Part shown: piece after piece, positions 54,276 to 64,000 of the stretch | How positions within the stretch are numbered: the first letter of the stretch is position 1 | How the letters are laid out: each line of letters opens with the position of its first letter | From: Agelas oroides | Lineage: Eukaryota; Porifera; Demospongiae; Agelasida; Agelasidae | Direction of reading: 5' to 3' | Assembly: GCA_949130485.1 (NCBI GenBank) | Contig: OX422184.1 | Coordinates: 26,023,674-26,087,673, forward strand | Length of the DNA: 64,000 bases | Notes under the pieces: generated by a model | What the model saw: only the letters and a program-made list of their open reading frames with translations | Told to the model about the DNA's origin: nothing | The model's database searches: none | Position numbers and translations under genes: made by a program

Positions 54276-54414
54276 TTATACGATGAAACCGAGGGGTCTA
54301 CGGGATTTAGATACCCGAAGAAACCTATATAAACACCCGCGCGCGAAGCGCAAGGGTGTTTATGGTTTCCAAGGGGATCTAAATCCCGTAGACCCCGAGG
54401 GTTTCATCGTATAA
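54276..54414. repeat. Long hairpin H3 (139 bp), related plan
   Basis: Arms TTATACGATGAAACCGAGGG.. and ..CCGAGGGTTTCATCGTATAA; loop with CACCCGCGCGCGAAGCGCAAGGGTG. It shares with H1/H2 the pattern 'ccgaggg, atttaga/aaatccc, GC-rich loop' and nearby CCAATCA boxes (54222, 54433), but the stems are different in sequence. Confidence 0.8.
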
Positions 54415-55390
54415 GGTATTTATACTATAGCCAATCAAATCGTTTCTCTCCTTGGCAACAAAACTGCGTGTATTTCTCTCCTTAGCAACAAAACTGCCTA
54501 GCAACGGCTACAGTTCAAATTCTGAATGAACGAGCTCTCTTTCAAGCTGTTCGCTGACCGCTTACCTTGCAACGATTCAACTTTGTACTTGCTCGGCAAC
54601 GCTCGCTAGTGATTGGGATCCAAAACCGAATTCAAATTCAGAGCGCCTGAGAATGAGACCGAAATGTCCCGCCCCATGACATTGTAAACTTTCTGGTGAG
54701 TGTTGTGTTGAGCGAGTACTAGCGCTTTCTTGAATAGTAGCTACCTATGGCTCCCATTGAAACTGTAGGCAAACTCCGTGTGAACCGGTTAAGTTCGAGA
54801 CCACCGCTGTCGAGCCAAACGCTTTTTATCCGAAGCTGTCTTCGGACTGCAGCCATTGTCATACAACCGCTAACGAGCTTAGCGCTTTGAGTACGGAAAC
54901 TGTATGAGAGCTGGTGGCTATATTTGTAGCGCTTCATGGTATTAAACTATCTCTATTCTATCTACGGATATCACAGGTGGTATAAGTTGAATTTACAGGT
55001 GGTATAAGTGATTTATACTACCTGCAATGACCAATCAGATTGCAGTATTTCATTTAGCTATAGTATAATATTCCATATTTCCTTCTGCATGACTAGTTAG
55101 GGAGCATACCAGCAGCCTTACAGCACCACTAATTATTGGAAGCCATGAGGCTTGGTAGTGAGGCAACCACTTGGGGCCAGTCAGTCTCCTACTCTATTAT
55201 CTGCTCAGGTGGCCCTGACATGCTCCCTAAAGTTTGTTGGATCAGTGATGTTCAACATATATCTTGCATCTGAATCTGCCTACATACATGTACACACCAA
55301 CCTTGTACAGCTATACATACTTCATGACATTTGCACAAGTGAGTTAAAAAAGGCTCAGACACAGTCAGCCTTGCATGAATAAAAGAAAGT
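54415..55390. other. No gene seen
   Basis: Intergenic. Contains another GACCAATCAGATTG box (55031-55044) beside a degenerate palindrome (ACAGGTGGTATAAGT / ATACTACCTG). The minus-strand frame 54719-54937 has no family resemblance. Confidence 0.45.
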
Positions 55391-55391
55391 C

Positions 55392-56531
55392 TCACTGAGT
55401 CTGAAGCCGAAGGGCTAAAGTATCGTCTCTCACTTGTTTCAGGAAAGACATGAACGGGGTCCCACCGGTGCCACGCAGGTCAAGACTAGCGTTCACACTG
55501 TGCTTTTTCTGGAGGACAATGTACCGCGTCACCAGTATCACATGCTCACTCCTGAAGTGCGCTAGTGCCTCCACGGCACCATCGTAACCAGCTATCAGGC
55601 TCCTGTCCTTAGACTGCTTGACATACTCCCTCACAGAAGGCTGGTGGGTCAACACTTCCAGAAAGTCCCTGTGCTTAGCTGGCATGTAGTGTCGCATGGT
55701 TTGCAGAAACTCACCGTCACTGCCAGTGTGTTTCCCCCCAAGGAACACCTCAAATGCTTGCATTGAAGAGCTCTGAGCCGCACTGGCACCATGGTACTGT
55801 AATGGTTCAGGATCCACCCCCTCATACAGTAGTCCTGCAGGGAAGGCTTGTAGGCCTTTCGACCCTGCTTCAAACGGACGTATCTTCACAAAGAACACTT
55901 TGGGATCACACTGCTCGTACATCTTTAGTGATGTCTCCAACATGTGCTCAAGAGTGTCCCTTACAGTTAAGAGATCTTGTGCTAGGCCTTGATGATCACA
56001 GTTCATCACAGAACAGTAGGCATGTGTGATGGCCTTCAGTCCTGGCACCGCTGCCAGCTCCACCAGAACGGCCACCATGTAGAACCATGACTCATCCTTC
56101 GTCCCAGTAAACGTTGACACAGCATGAAGGTTGTTTCCGTCCATCGATCCACTGGTGTCCAGTAGCTTCCAGTTGTACAAAACAGTTGAAGCATATGTGA
56201 TACAGGGAGCCAGCCCAAGATGGTCTGCGGTCTCCTTCCAAGGCACAGCCACGATCTTGGGCACTCTGTCCGGGAGTCCCCTCTCCCCTTCCACCCATAT
56301 GTAGGCCTGCGCCAGGAAGGTCAGCAGAATGTACGCCCGCTGCCACTCTCTCTCAGAAGTCAGCGTCTCTCCGCTGAACTCCAGTGGCGGCAGCGCGTGC
56401 ACTTCTTCCCGGATGCGTCTCTCTCTGATCAGTGCGGGCAAGTTCCTCACGAGGGCCTCCCAGCGGGAGAAGTAGGCACAAACCCAGTATCCTCGGAGAT
56501 GTCAAAGTCTCGCAAGCGCAGTTCTGTGCTC
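55392..56531 (-). CDS. Indoleamine 2,3-dioxygenase (IDO-like), 5' end disrupted
   Basis: The main frame (stop at 55392, open to about 56485) covers most of IDO in one exon: YFSRWEALVRNLPALIRERR, LTFLAQAYIWVEGE, VPKIVAVPWKETADHLGLAP, SWFYMVAVLVELAA, FEAGSKGLQAFPAGLLYEGV, MRHYMPAKHRDFLEVL, LAHFRSEHVILVTRYIV and GTGGTPFMSFLKQVRDD. The histidine in FRSEHVILVTRY is the proximal haem ligand of the family. Role: opens tryptophan to N-formylkynurenine, first step of the kynurenine pathway. ATG 56531 starts MSTELRLRDFDISEDTGFVP, the expected IDO N terminus, but it runs out of frame into the body and about 8 residues are missing at the join (56474). That join is the edge of a 316-bp tandem duplication. 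Possibly a damaged allele or an assembly slip. Confidence 0.88.
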
Positions 56532-57106
56532 ATTTCTTCTCAAGTAGTCTCGCAGGCCAGACTCTCACACGGGGAGGAGAGAGTCTGGTCAAATTCCCAT
56601 CAGGCTTTCGTGTTGCATACTCAGCAGCAGGGTACCTAATGAAGTAGGTGCGAACATAATTGGGACGTGTTCTGAAAAGGCAGGACTTCCGTTAAAACAC
56701 CGCGCTCTCCAAGTACCATGCCAAAAAAGGCAACCGCGCGCGCCCCATTCGCCACGATCAAAACTGGAGCCGGAACGGCCTGGGAACGAAGGCACAAACC
56801 CAGTATCCTCGGAGATGTCAAAGTCTCGCAAGCGCAGTTCTGTGCTCATTTCTTCTCAAGTAGTCTCGCAGGCCAGACTCTCACACGGGGAGGAGAGAGT
56901 CTGGTCAAATTCCCATCAGGCTTTCGTGTTGCATACTCAGCAGCAGGGTACCTAATGAAGTAGGTGCGAACATAATTGGGACGTGTTCTGAAAAGGCAGG
57001 ACTTCCGTTAAAACACCGCGCTCTCCAAGTACCATGCCAAAAAAGGCAACCGCGCGCGCCCCATTCGCCACGATCAAAACTGGAGCCGGAACGGCCTGGG
57101 AACGAG
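56475..57106. repeat. 316-bp tandem duplication of IDO exon 1 and promoter, 2 copies
   Basis: 56475-56790 and 56791-57106 are nearly identical. Each holds the first 20 codons of IDO, the presumed promoter with a TAGTCTCGC...GCGAGACTA-like hairpin relic, and a CCAAAAAAGGCAACCGCGCG block ending in GGAACGGCCTGGGAACGA. They differ just at the MITE-like end. Confidence 0.88.
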
Positions 57107-57133
57107 GCTATAAAAACGGAGGGTTAGTTTTTA

Positions 57134-57228
57134 TAGCCTCGTTCCCAGGCTCCTCCGCTCCGGAACGCGAAATTGAAGTTGTACACGCGTGTACAATTCG
57201 CGTTCTGGAGAGCCTGGGAACGAGGCTA
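57134..57228. mobile_element. 95-bp MITE with perfect 8-bp target duplication
   Basis: Ends TAGCCTCGTTCCCAGGCTCC and GGAGAGCCTGGGAACGAGGCTA; AGTTTTTA on both sides (57126-57133, 57229-57236). The centre GTACACGCGTGTAC is palindromic. The size of 8 instead of 9 is a caution for assigning the family. Confidence 0.8.
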
Positions 57229-57479
57229 AGTTTTTATACTGCAAGCCATCAAAACTGGAGCCGGGAACGGCCTGGGAACGAGGCTATGTCTGGCCCGCGA
57301 GACTACTTCTCAAGTTGAGTTACGTCCCCTTCGACCACGCGACCCCTCGTCCCCGGACCAAAATGATACCGGTGTCACATAGATTTGGGGACCCCGCAGA
57401 TACCCCTAAATCTACGTGAGTCTGGGGACGAGACCATTATTAAGGGGCGTAGCTCACAGGTTAATTAAGGCCCGCCCAC

Positions 57480-57602
57480 TTGCACAGCTCAGGGACGTGC
57501 TGATCCTGTGGCTGTGAGGGAGGGGACCTGGGACGTGCGGAGCTTGCGGGGACGTGCGGAGCCTGATCATGAGGGGACGTGCGGAGCCTGAGCCTGAGCC
57601 TG
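57480..57602. repeat. GGGGACGTGCGGAGC repeats
   Basis: Four or five imperfect copies of GGGACGTGCGGAGCCTG with GAGCCTGAGCCTGAG at the end. Confidence 0.7.
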
Positions 57603-57647
57603 AGGAATCGGAAAGTGAGTTGGAGCATAGACCATCTAGACTACGTG

Positions 57648-58206
57648 GTCCAGATGGTCCGTTATGGTTGGAGTTGGGTATAAAGCCAGATAGTCTCGCG
57701 TAGCGAGACTCTACGCGAGATTAGAGTATGGTGTAATAAAATACTGTAATATGATTGGTCAGTGCCTGGATTCTAAATCTCATAGAATCCTGTCTGGCTA
57801 CTTAGAATCCAAGCCCAGAAGGTTTGATGTTCAAAAGAATATTGGTTACATGTAACAACTCAACAAGTATAATAACAACAAAAATTATATAGGGAGGAGT
57901 TTAACAACAACATAGTATTGTTTACATAATACATGTTTACATTACAGAGAACATGCAGGTGTACAAGTAGAACATGTAGGTGTACAAGTAGCTAGGTACG
58001 GGAGTTAATATTGATGGTGACAGATGAGCATGAATGGAAAGCAAATGATGCCGGGATGGTTGTAGATGTGGTGTTTGAGAGTTCAAAAGTAGAAGTGTGG
58101 CCCTGAACTGGAACAAGTTGAGAGGATTGAGGTCCAGATGGTCCGTTATGGTTGGAGTTGGGTATAAAGCCAGATAGTCTCGCGTAGCGAGACTCTACGC
58201 GAGACT
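57648..58206. repeat. Direct repeat of about 75 bp bracketing 410 bp
   Basis: GTCCAGATGGTCCGTTATGG ... TAAAGCCAGATAGTCTCGCG, ending in a TAGTCTCGCG/CGCGAGACTA hairpin, is found at 57648-57722 and 58133-58206. The enclosed DNA has CAGGTGTACAAGTAGA(A/G)CAT repeats (57955-57990) and a TGATTGGTCAGTG inverse CCAAT box. No gene. Confidence 0.75.
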
Positions 58207-58990
58207 AGATGGGACAACCAGCAAGGGGTAGTCACTTATATGTCGCCTGTAGGATTTAAGCGTTTGCGACTGTGATCAAGTTTTTTGATTGGCAAAAAGT
58301 GATTGCTTGTCGGTCCCTTCTGAGCATTTCATTTCCGGTCAATTAAAAGTTATTCCGTATTTCACGTTTTACCGACTCCCCCTTCTGAGGCTCTTGTCGG
58401 TCTTGATCGCTTGATTTTCAAGGGTCGAAGGCCAAATTGCAGCCGTGCTTTCCTGATCTGTTAATTCCAGCAGTTCAGAGGTCACCTTGATCCCTTGATT
58501 GGTCCCCCAAAAAGGAGCTTTGATCACTTGATTCAATTTTGATCTCGGTCGCAAATGCTACCACTACTTTTCAGGAGTGGTGATGAGACAGTAGCTGTGC
58601 GTACTATACTACAGTAGTGACGACACATGTTGATCCAAGGTCACAGCTACGAAGACGCTTTATGTTCAGTGAACAGAGGACGTTGGGTGCCAGCAATTGC
58701 TAGTTCAATCTGTTAGAATGATGTAGTCATACAAACTGCCACTGTGGCCCGTAGTGCAACGGTTATCAGTAGTCTCACAAGCCACACCCACTTCCACAAA
58801 AGAAGGGAAGGGTCTGGTGAATCACATTTTGCACACCAAGTGGGAAAGATTAGAATGCTGCTGCGAGTATCTGGTTCTGCAGAAAGCTCTACTGGCAACA
58901 GAAGGTTCATTGGTGTGAATGGGTGTATTGTTCTTCTTTACATGCATATTCAGTGGATGTGTTACTGTGTATATGACACACAGTTCCGCA
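58207..58990. other. No gene seen
   Basis: Intergenic. Repeated TTGATCxCTTGATT motifs (58405-58540) only. The frame at 58744 shows no family resemblance. Confidence 0.45.
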
Positions 58991-58991
58991 G

Positions 58992-59997
58992 AATAGCACG
59001 GCCATGAGGCCACTGCGACCCTACGAGAAGCTGAACACAGTTCCACAGTTCCTTGGCTGTGACATACAAGTGCTACACTTCTACTGTCACTGGGATGACA
59101 CTGACAGGTACGTCCTCTCTCTTCCTCTCCTGTTCGTTGTGTGCTCCATACTTTCTCTCCCCCTTTCCCCTCCCCCTTTCCCCCTCCCCCCTTTCCCCTC
59201 CCCCTTTCCCCCTCCCCCCTTTCCCCCTCCCAGTCCAGTATGTTTGGAGATCCATAAGACCTGGTGCTACACTATTCTCTGGCAGACACAATTGAGATAC
59301 TGGAGCAGATCTGGTACCTTGGGGCATGGTCCAGTGCCAGTGTTCCTCTATCCAGCTCACCTGCCCAGGTGAAAATGGTCACAATTATTGCTACAATGTT
59401 GCAACATACATGTAAACATTAGACAAGTACAGTGTACCATAATAATAATCTAAATGGCTGCCAACCATGAACATGCTGTCAGTCATATACATGCACCTAC
59501 ACTCATGTGTACCACTGTGCACCTCATGTGTATCCTCCTCTCCTACAGGTATTATCGGAGGCAAGTTTCTAGGTCGTATCATGAAGCCTGGTGCACCTAG
59601 ACTAGAGGAATGTGAAAACCTGGCAGTCACAGGAACCCAGGGCTCTAGTTTAGCTGGCAGTCACAGGAACCCAGGGCTCTAGTTTAGCTGGCAGTCACAG
59701 GAACCCAGGGCTCTAGTTTAGCTGGCTCTAGTTTAGCTGGCAGTCACAGGAACCCAGGGCTCTAGTTTGCATACTGAAAGTGATCAAAACAACTGAAGAC
59801 CTAGAAATGAGGCTAAGCCTATTAGTGTCCACTTGATTGAGTCACTAACATTCAGCTGTTGTGTGCCTAGTTTATCATGCTGCTAAATTTGTATCTTCAG
59901 CTGTGACACCAGCATAACTGGTGCTGTGAACTATGAGCAGTTTGTGCAGCTGGTGAACTGGAGGGACCATCCCCTGCCCCAAGAGGGAAGGACAAAG
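58992..59997 (+). pseudogene. EFHC-like (DM10 / EF-hand) gene fragment, decayed
   Basis: Exon 58992-59107 reads LRPYEKLNTVPQFL ... QVLHFYCHWDDTD. Its donor joins in phase to exon 59239-59368, SMFGDP, then an in-frame TAA, then DLVLHYSLADTIEILEQI. After a frameshift it ends GPVPVFLYPAHLPR. This is the DM10 pattern 'VLRFYCYWDD...MFGDxRxLVLHYFLADDTxEI...xPVFLxRxxLP' of EFHC1/EFHC2-type axonemal proteins. A later piece, 59901-59997, reads CDTSITGAVNYEQFVQLVNW, an EF-hand-like loop. The stop and frameshift lie at conserved places and make it a likely pseudogene or an error-bearing segment. A third possible exon near 59549 (GGKFLGRIMKPG) is uncertain. Confidence 0.65.
59620..59772. repeat. 34-bp minisatellite, about 4 copies
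   Basis: TGGCAGTCACAGGAACCCAG + GGCTCTAGTTTAGC, inside the decayed EFHC-like gene. Confidence 0.9.
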
Positions 59998-60303
59998 GTG
60001 CGAGACCACATAGAGTAGCTAAATGGCTGTTCAAATGCAGGCCCCAAATTAATTGTCTCCTACCCAGGTTCATTTGCTCAATTAGAGCCTGCTGTTAGGC
60101 ATCTCGAGAGTTCTCATGTACCTCTTGCTACATACATCCCACACACTACCACATCACAGGCCGTTGCAAGGTCCACTGGTTGCCTCTTGATAATTGGTCT
60201 GGGTTGAAAGCCTCCTTTCTCAAACGGGAATATAACACGACAGCAAATGAACAAAGGGTAAGAAACCGTCAATGTACCTGGAGAAGTCCCAGGGCTATTG
60301 CAG

Positions 60304-60592
60304 GGGCATGTCGATCCCAGAGGAGGGAGGACTCGATCTGACATTCCAATATCAAGAAGTGTGGATACAAGCTAAAGGAACGGCTATATGAGCCATGATG
60401 TCCAATTTTAACTAGCCAGATGGCTTCAGCTTAGTCGAAAACACTATGCGCCCATGTCGAGACTTACTCCATAGAGCGATCCTTGTAGCTTGTATCCACA
60501 ATTCTTGCACTTGGATTGCCATCAGAGTGTGATAATTGTCGCCACGACATAATGTCATGTCCTCCCTCCTCTGTATCGATCCCGCCATGCTA
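60304..60592. mobile_element. Foldback element with imperfect long arms
   Basis: GGCATGTCGATCCCAGAGGA + GGGAGGAC at the left and GTCCTCCCTCCTCTGTATCG + ATCCCGCCATGC at the right are inverse. Inner arms AAGAAGTGTGGATACAAGCTA (60351) and TAGCTTGTATCCACAATTCTT (60487) also pair. No protein. Confidence 0.65.
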
Positions 60593-62383
60593 TCATTTTA
60601 ATTAAAGCACACCACCTGCTGTTTACAGAAGTTAGCAACTTATTTTGCTTGCCAAACTATTTCTTCAGGCTTTCTAATACTATACCGACACTTTGATACA
60701 AGCTTGTGTCATTAAATTGCTCGCACCAAAGTATCTGCACTTGGACCATTACTCCACGTGCGGACCAACATTTTCAGAAGATAGTTGATGACCCTAGCAT
60801 TAAGTGTTTTGCGCTAAAAATAATTATATGTATTGATGTGTGTTATTTGCTATATATTGTCCATCGGACCAAGGAAATTTGGTCCCCCAGACCAAAATGT
60901 CTGCAGGGGACCAAAATTCCCGTGACCCAACAGAACCCTAGTACTGGAACAGCATGCTGAGTCTTTGAAGAACATGTCTAAAGTCAACTTCAGTTCAGCC
61001 AGGGTGCTTGCCACATTTTAATGGAGGCATACCTGTTCCATTTGCTTTGATGCCTGCTACTGATTGTCACATTTCAGTTACCCAAACCATTTGGTCCCAA
61101 TACGTTTGAATTAGTGACTCCTACTGTATTTAGACAATTGTGACATATAACATCACAGCTTGTGGGGATCTACCTTGAGCTGTAGGAAGGCAGTTTGTTG
61201 TTTGGTAACTAAAATGATCACTAATTGAGCTTAAGTATTGCACAATAAAAGCCTTTTAAATTTTTTCTGTGACTGGCTCCAGTCGTTAATCTTGATTTGA
61301 AAACTGGGACTCCTCGTAGTAAACTGGAGATAGTTTGTTGAGATGTCCTCAAACAATGGGACAGTCAAATTCTCATCGAATTTATTTGGCCCTTTAGTTG
61401 AAAGAATTTGTGTGCAGTATGTATCTGAGGTAGCCTCATTCTAATCCTAGGTAGTAACTATACCTTGCCCTGTACACGCCCACGCATGTTTCTGCTGACA
61501 AATCTCTGCCCAACCCTATACCCTAACCTAAACAAGGGTTAGTTGAGGTAATATATGTTCCCAGGTCCCACCCAACTTTCTGTTGCTTGTAGATTTTACA
61601 ACCACAAAATTTAATAAGATGTTAAGTGGGAAGCCAGATTAGTTAACTGCTGTGGGCAAGATTCAGGAAGTGATCAGAATGTGCTCTTATTTGAATTTGC
61701 CACTTCCAAATGGTGCTGCAACCTTTTAGCTAAAAGCCTAGCTAGAATCCTAGCTGAAAGGTGGTCACTTTGTGTGTTAAAGGCAATCTTTTATGTGTAC
61801 TCAAGATTTAGTCCATGTGTCTGCAGCATTAATGTTTGAGTGTGTTTGTGTTTGGCATGCTAGCAGTTTTATTCAAGATTGCTGCAAATTTTCTCCCACT
61901 CTCAGGGTGACCATTAGCCCGAGAACACCCATGACCCTGAGTCTGATTTGAAGTTTGTGAGTGTCACTCTCTACTGCTCCTCAAGACCAGCTTCCCAGGA
62001 AAGACCTAAATGTATTCAGGGCTTGGACAGAACTGAATAAGAGTGCATCAAAGTGTTTGAAACAACAAAGAAACTCCTAGTTACATCCTCGTTATTGGCT
62101 CACTCTGCTAACTTGCCTATGAAAACCCAGAGACTATCATTCCACCTTTGAAGTCTTCTTGCCCACCTTTTCCTCCTCATGTCTTATTCTAGAATGTGTG
62201 ATACCTTACTGATCAGTGGCAGTCACTGATTCACTTCACTTTTCCAATTTGTGTGAACAGTGCAAATGACAATGTCATCATTCTGTATTTATACTATAGC
62301 TATCCCAATGCCTGAAAGAGAAGTTGGAAGAAAGGAAATCCAAGCGACAGAACTAGAGAAACTGCAGAACTTTAGTTGCTATC
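60593..62383. other. No gene seen (about 1.8 kb)
   Basis: Only short random-looking frames. GACCAAGGAAATTTGGTCCCCCAGACC (60868-60895) makes a small hairpin. A lone TAGCCTCATTC at 61433 looks like a broken MITE end. Confidence 0.45.
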
Positions 62384-62439
62384 AACTAGTCTCATCCCAG
62401 ACTACCTGTGGAAAGGGTAGTCTGGGAACGAGACTAGTT
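62384..62439. mobile_element. 56-bp hairpin MITE (TAGTCTC family)
   Basis: AACTAGTCTCATCCCAGACTACC and GGTAGTCTGGGAACGAGACTAGTT pair with 3 mismatches or gaps. Confidence 0.7.
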
Positions 62440-63600
62440 GCTAGCTTCATGATTGTGCATGTCAATGTAAGGTGGAAGGGTGCATGCTTGGGCACAGGAG
62501 GAGTCCAGTTGGAGATACAACTGTCCAGAAATCCAGTGTCGTGACCCAGCTCCTGCCCCTGTCAAGACAGCAATTCTAGTCTATGATGGTCCAGGCCTGG
62601 CTCATGATGTATCTTGTGCAGAAATGCCTGGACCAATCAAGTTTATAGCTGTTATTTTATGTTGCAATACATTTCTCCCATAGAAGAATAATTGATAGTT
62701 TGAAGTGACCTTTGACAAGTAAATTTAGCAAGCACCAGTGCAATTGATTATTTACCATTGGTAGAGTATTAAAATAGCTGGACCACTCATGTGGATATCT
62801 GAGGTTTGTTCATAGATAATCCCCCATATAAAATCAAAAATCCCATAATGGCCATATTTTAGCACATTATCCTCTGTTCGCTTTATTTATTTTCGGAAGA
62901 ACGAAAGTCATAGAAACTATTGTAACTGTAGTTTACAAACAAGGTCACTTGGTTCTTGGATTTCAGCATACTTGAGTCAAGTTTGTTCGTTCTTGGATTT
63001 TTTGTCGGGACCCCTAACAACAACCAGGCACAATTACACTCTCACGTATCAGTTCCTTACTGATCTCCAGACGTTTGACTAGGCCTAGAGTTGCTTCGAG
63101 ATATTCAGTTCGGACTTCCAGCTATTTTAAACAACTCGCTACCAGTCAGTACGTAGGTAAACATTTCTTGGTATACACTTAATTGCCTACAATTAACTGC
63201 TGTCACTTGTACCTCATTACAGTTTTAACTATACTATGAGCTAGGCTCATTTGTTTTGTAACATGGCAATATCTTCAATAAAACTTTGATATAAACTTGA
63301 ACCTTTCTGGGTGGAGCAAATTCTCTACTACTTGTACAGTAGTGGGTGATACACAGTTGCTAGGGTGGTGGGGGTGGTGTGTTAAGGCTTGTGGCAGTAT
63401 ACTATAAAACATATTCCGAATTTCTGCCGATTTCATCCCAAATTTAAATGTAAACTTGTTTGATGACCATTTAGACTTGTGTCACTTGTATTGTGTGCAT
63501 GCAGGCAGTGGAGCAAAGAGACTGCAGTGATCATATATAAAGATTCATACAGCATGCATGAAGCAATGAAGTTCAAAGGTTTAATCGAAAAGCCCACAGG
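62440..63600. other. No gene seen
   Basis: A frame at 62480-62683 contains CPEIQCRDPAPAPV, which is too short to assign. AATAAA occurs at 63277 before a GATATAAACTTG stretch. Confidence 0.4.
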
Positions 63601-63704
63601 GGGGGCACGAGGTATAAAGTATACATATGAAAAAGTATGCACTAGCTCAACAGAGGCAAAATGAATTACAGAACTTGGCAAGGAAGTCCTTTTTTTTTTT
63701 TTTT

Positions 63705-63733
63705 GGCGGGCATACATATGTCCCGCCAAATTC
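63705..63733. promoter_or_regulatory. Hairpin of two inverse E2F-like boxes
   Basis: TTTGGCGGG-CATACATATGT-CCCGCCAAA directly after a T run. TTTGGCGGG matches the E2F core. It may equally be a small element end. It lies within a possible exon, so a promoter role is doubtful. Confidence 0.35.
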
Positions 63734-63908
63734 AAGTGCACGTGGATACGCATTGTGCGGAGAAGTTTGGAAGAGCTTATGTGGAGCGAAGGGAAAGCAC
63801 ATTGTCGACAAGAAAGCAGATCTGAGCGAGCAGAGAGAATGGTCACTGGTGGAGGGGAAAGCGCTACGCCAAGCCGAAAGACATCGGGAGCAAAGACGGT
63901 TGAAACAG
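63720..63908 (+). CDS. Possible exon of an unknown, charged protein (window edge)
   Basis: The frame SSARGYALCGEVWKSL...KADLSEQREWSLVEGKALRQ...HREQRRLKQ runs to a consensus donor (CAG|GTAAGT) at 63909. It is charged in the second half, a little like the Arg/Glu repeats of the Helitron-type ORFs in this window. No family recognised; the start is not defined. Confidence 0.35.
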
Positions 63909-64000
63909 GTAAGTCTCCCGTAAGATAAGAAAAGTAGACTAGCTAGATGAGCATAAACAAAACGCGCGCGATGCGACCGCGAGCGACCAGCGAAGAACTG

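Noticed and set aside
57648..58206. Solo or paired LTRs of a small retroelement
   Set aside because: No TG...CA ends, primer-binding site or polypurine tract at the block borders.
62480..62683. Cys-rich frame CPEIQCRDPAPAPV
   Set aside because: Too short to tell from chance; no signal peptide or second Cys module nearby.
1..64000. tRNA, rRNA and snRNA genes
   Set aside because: I looked for A/B-box and T-loop patterns and long rRNA-like tracts by eye and saw none. A covariance-model scan would be decisive.

Overview
The window is eukaryotic. Split genes have GT/AG introns of roughly 0.1 to 1.8 kb, there is a vertebrate-type (EGF plus type-3 copper) tyrosinase with a C-terminal membrane anchor, and non-LTR, MULE, Helitron2-like and foldback elements and minisatellites are very dense. 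This fits an early-branching metazoan; I favour a demosponge, from the gene content and repeat style only, with no database check.

Layout. 0-2.9 kb: a BED zinc-finger relic, a long-TIR MITE with a 9-bp target duplication, and the 3' part of a macro-domain gene with a repetitive tail. 3-21 kb: almost entirely repeats (minisatellites with units of about 21 to 119 bp, a truncated LINE next to a MULE transposase relic, two ORFs of Helitron-like composition, a foldback element), plus decayed fragments of the macro gene (11.2 kb) and of tmem41a exon 5 (12.3 kb). 22.3-24.0 kb and 40.6-42.3 kb: two intact single-exon tyrosinase genes. They are the cores of a direct segmental duplication whose 3' flanks can be aligned by eye out to tmem41a sequence. 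Copy 1's flank has been split by about 10.5 kb of inserted DNA: eight units of about 1.02-1.17 kb, four forward and four reversed, forming a giant palindrome centred near 30.9 kb, followed by a Helitron2-like element at 35.64-36.74 kb. Between the tyrosinase copies lies a frame-broken gene with about 29 acidic 17-residue repeats.

44.8-51.7 kb is the best-preserved housekeeping block: tmem41a (minus, 5 exons) and ITPA (plus, 6 exons) are head to head with only 114 bp between start codons. That gap carries a 59-bp duplication with AGGTCA direct repeats. 52-54.4 kb has three long hairpins, a 60-bp minisatellite and a LINE tail. 55.4-56.5 kb is an indoleamine 2,3-dioxygenase gene (minus) whose first exon lies in a 316-bp tandem duplication and is out of frame with the body. 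57-58.2 kb is a nest of MITEs. 59-60 kb holds a decayed EFHC-like (DM10/EF-hand) gene. The last 4 kb is mostly empty, with a possible exon at the edge.

The genes do not form one pathway. Tyrosinase (phenol oxidation, secretory or surface) and IDO (tryptophan to N-formylkynurenine) are oxidative enzymes; ITPA cleans the nucleotide pool; TMEM41A is an ER/Golgi-family membrane protein. The most unusual features are the palindromic array with its invertible head segment and hidden disrupted reading frame, and the ability to date insertions by comparing the two tyrosinase flanks.
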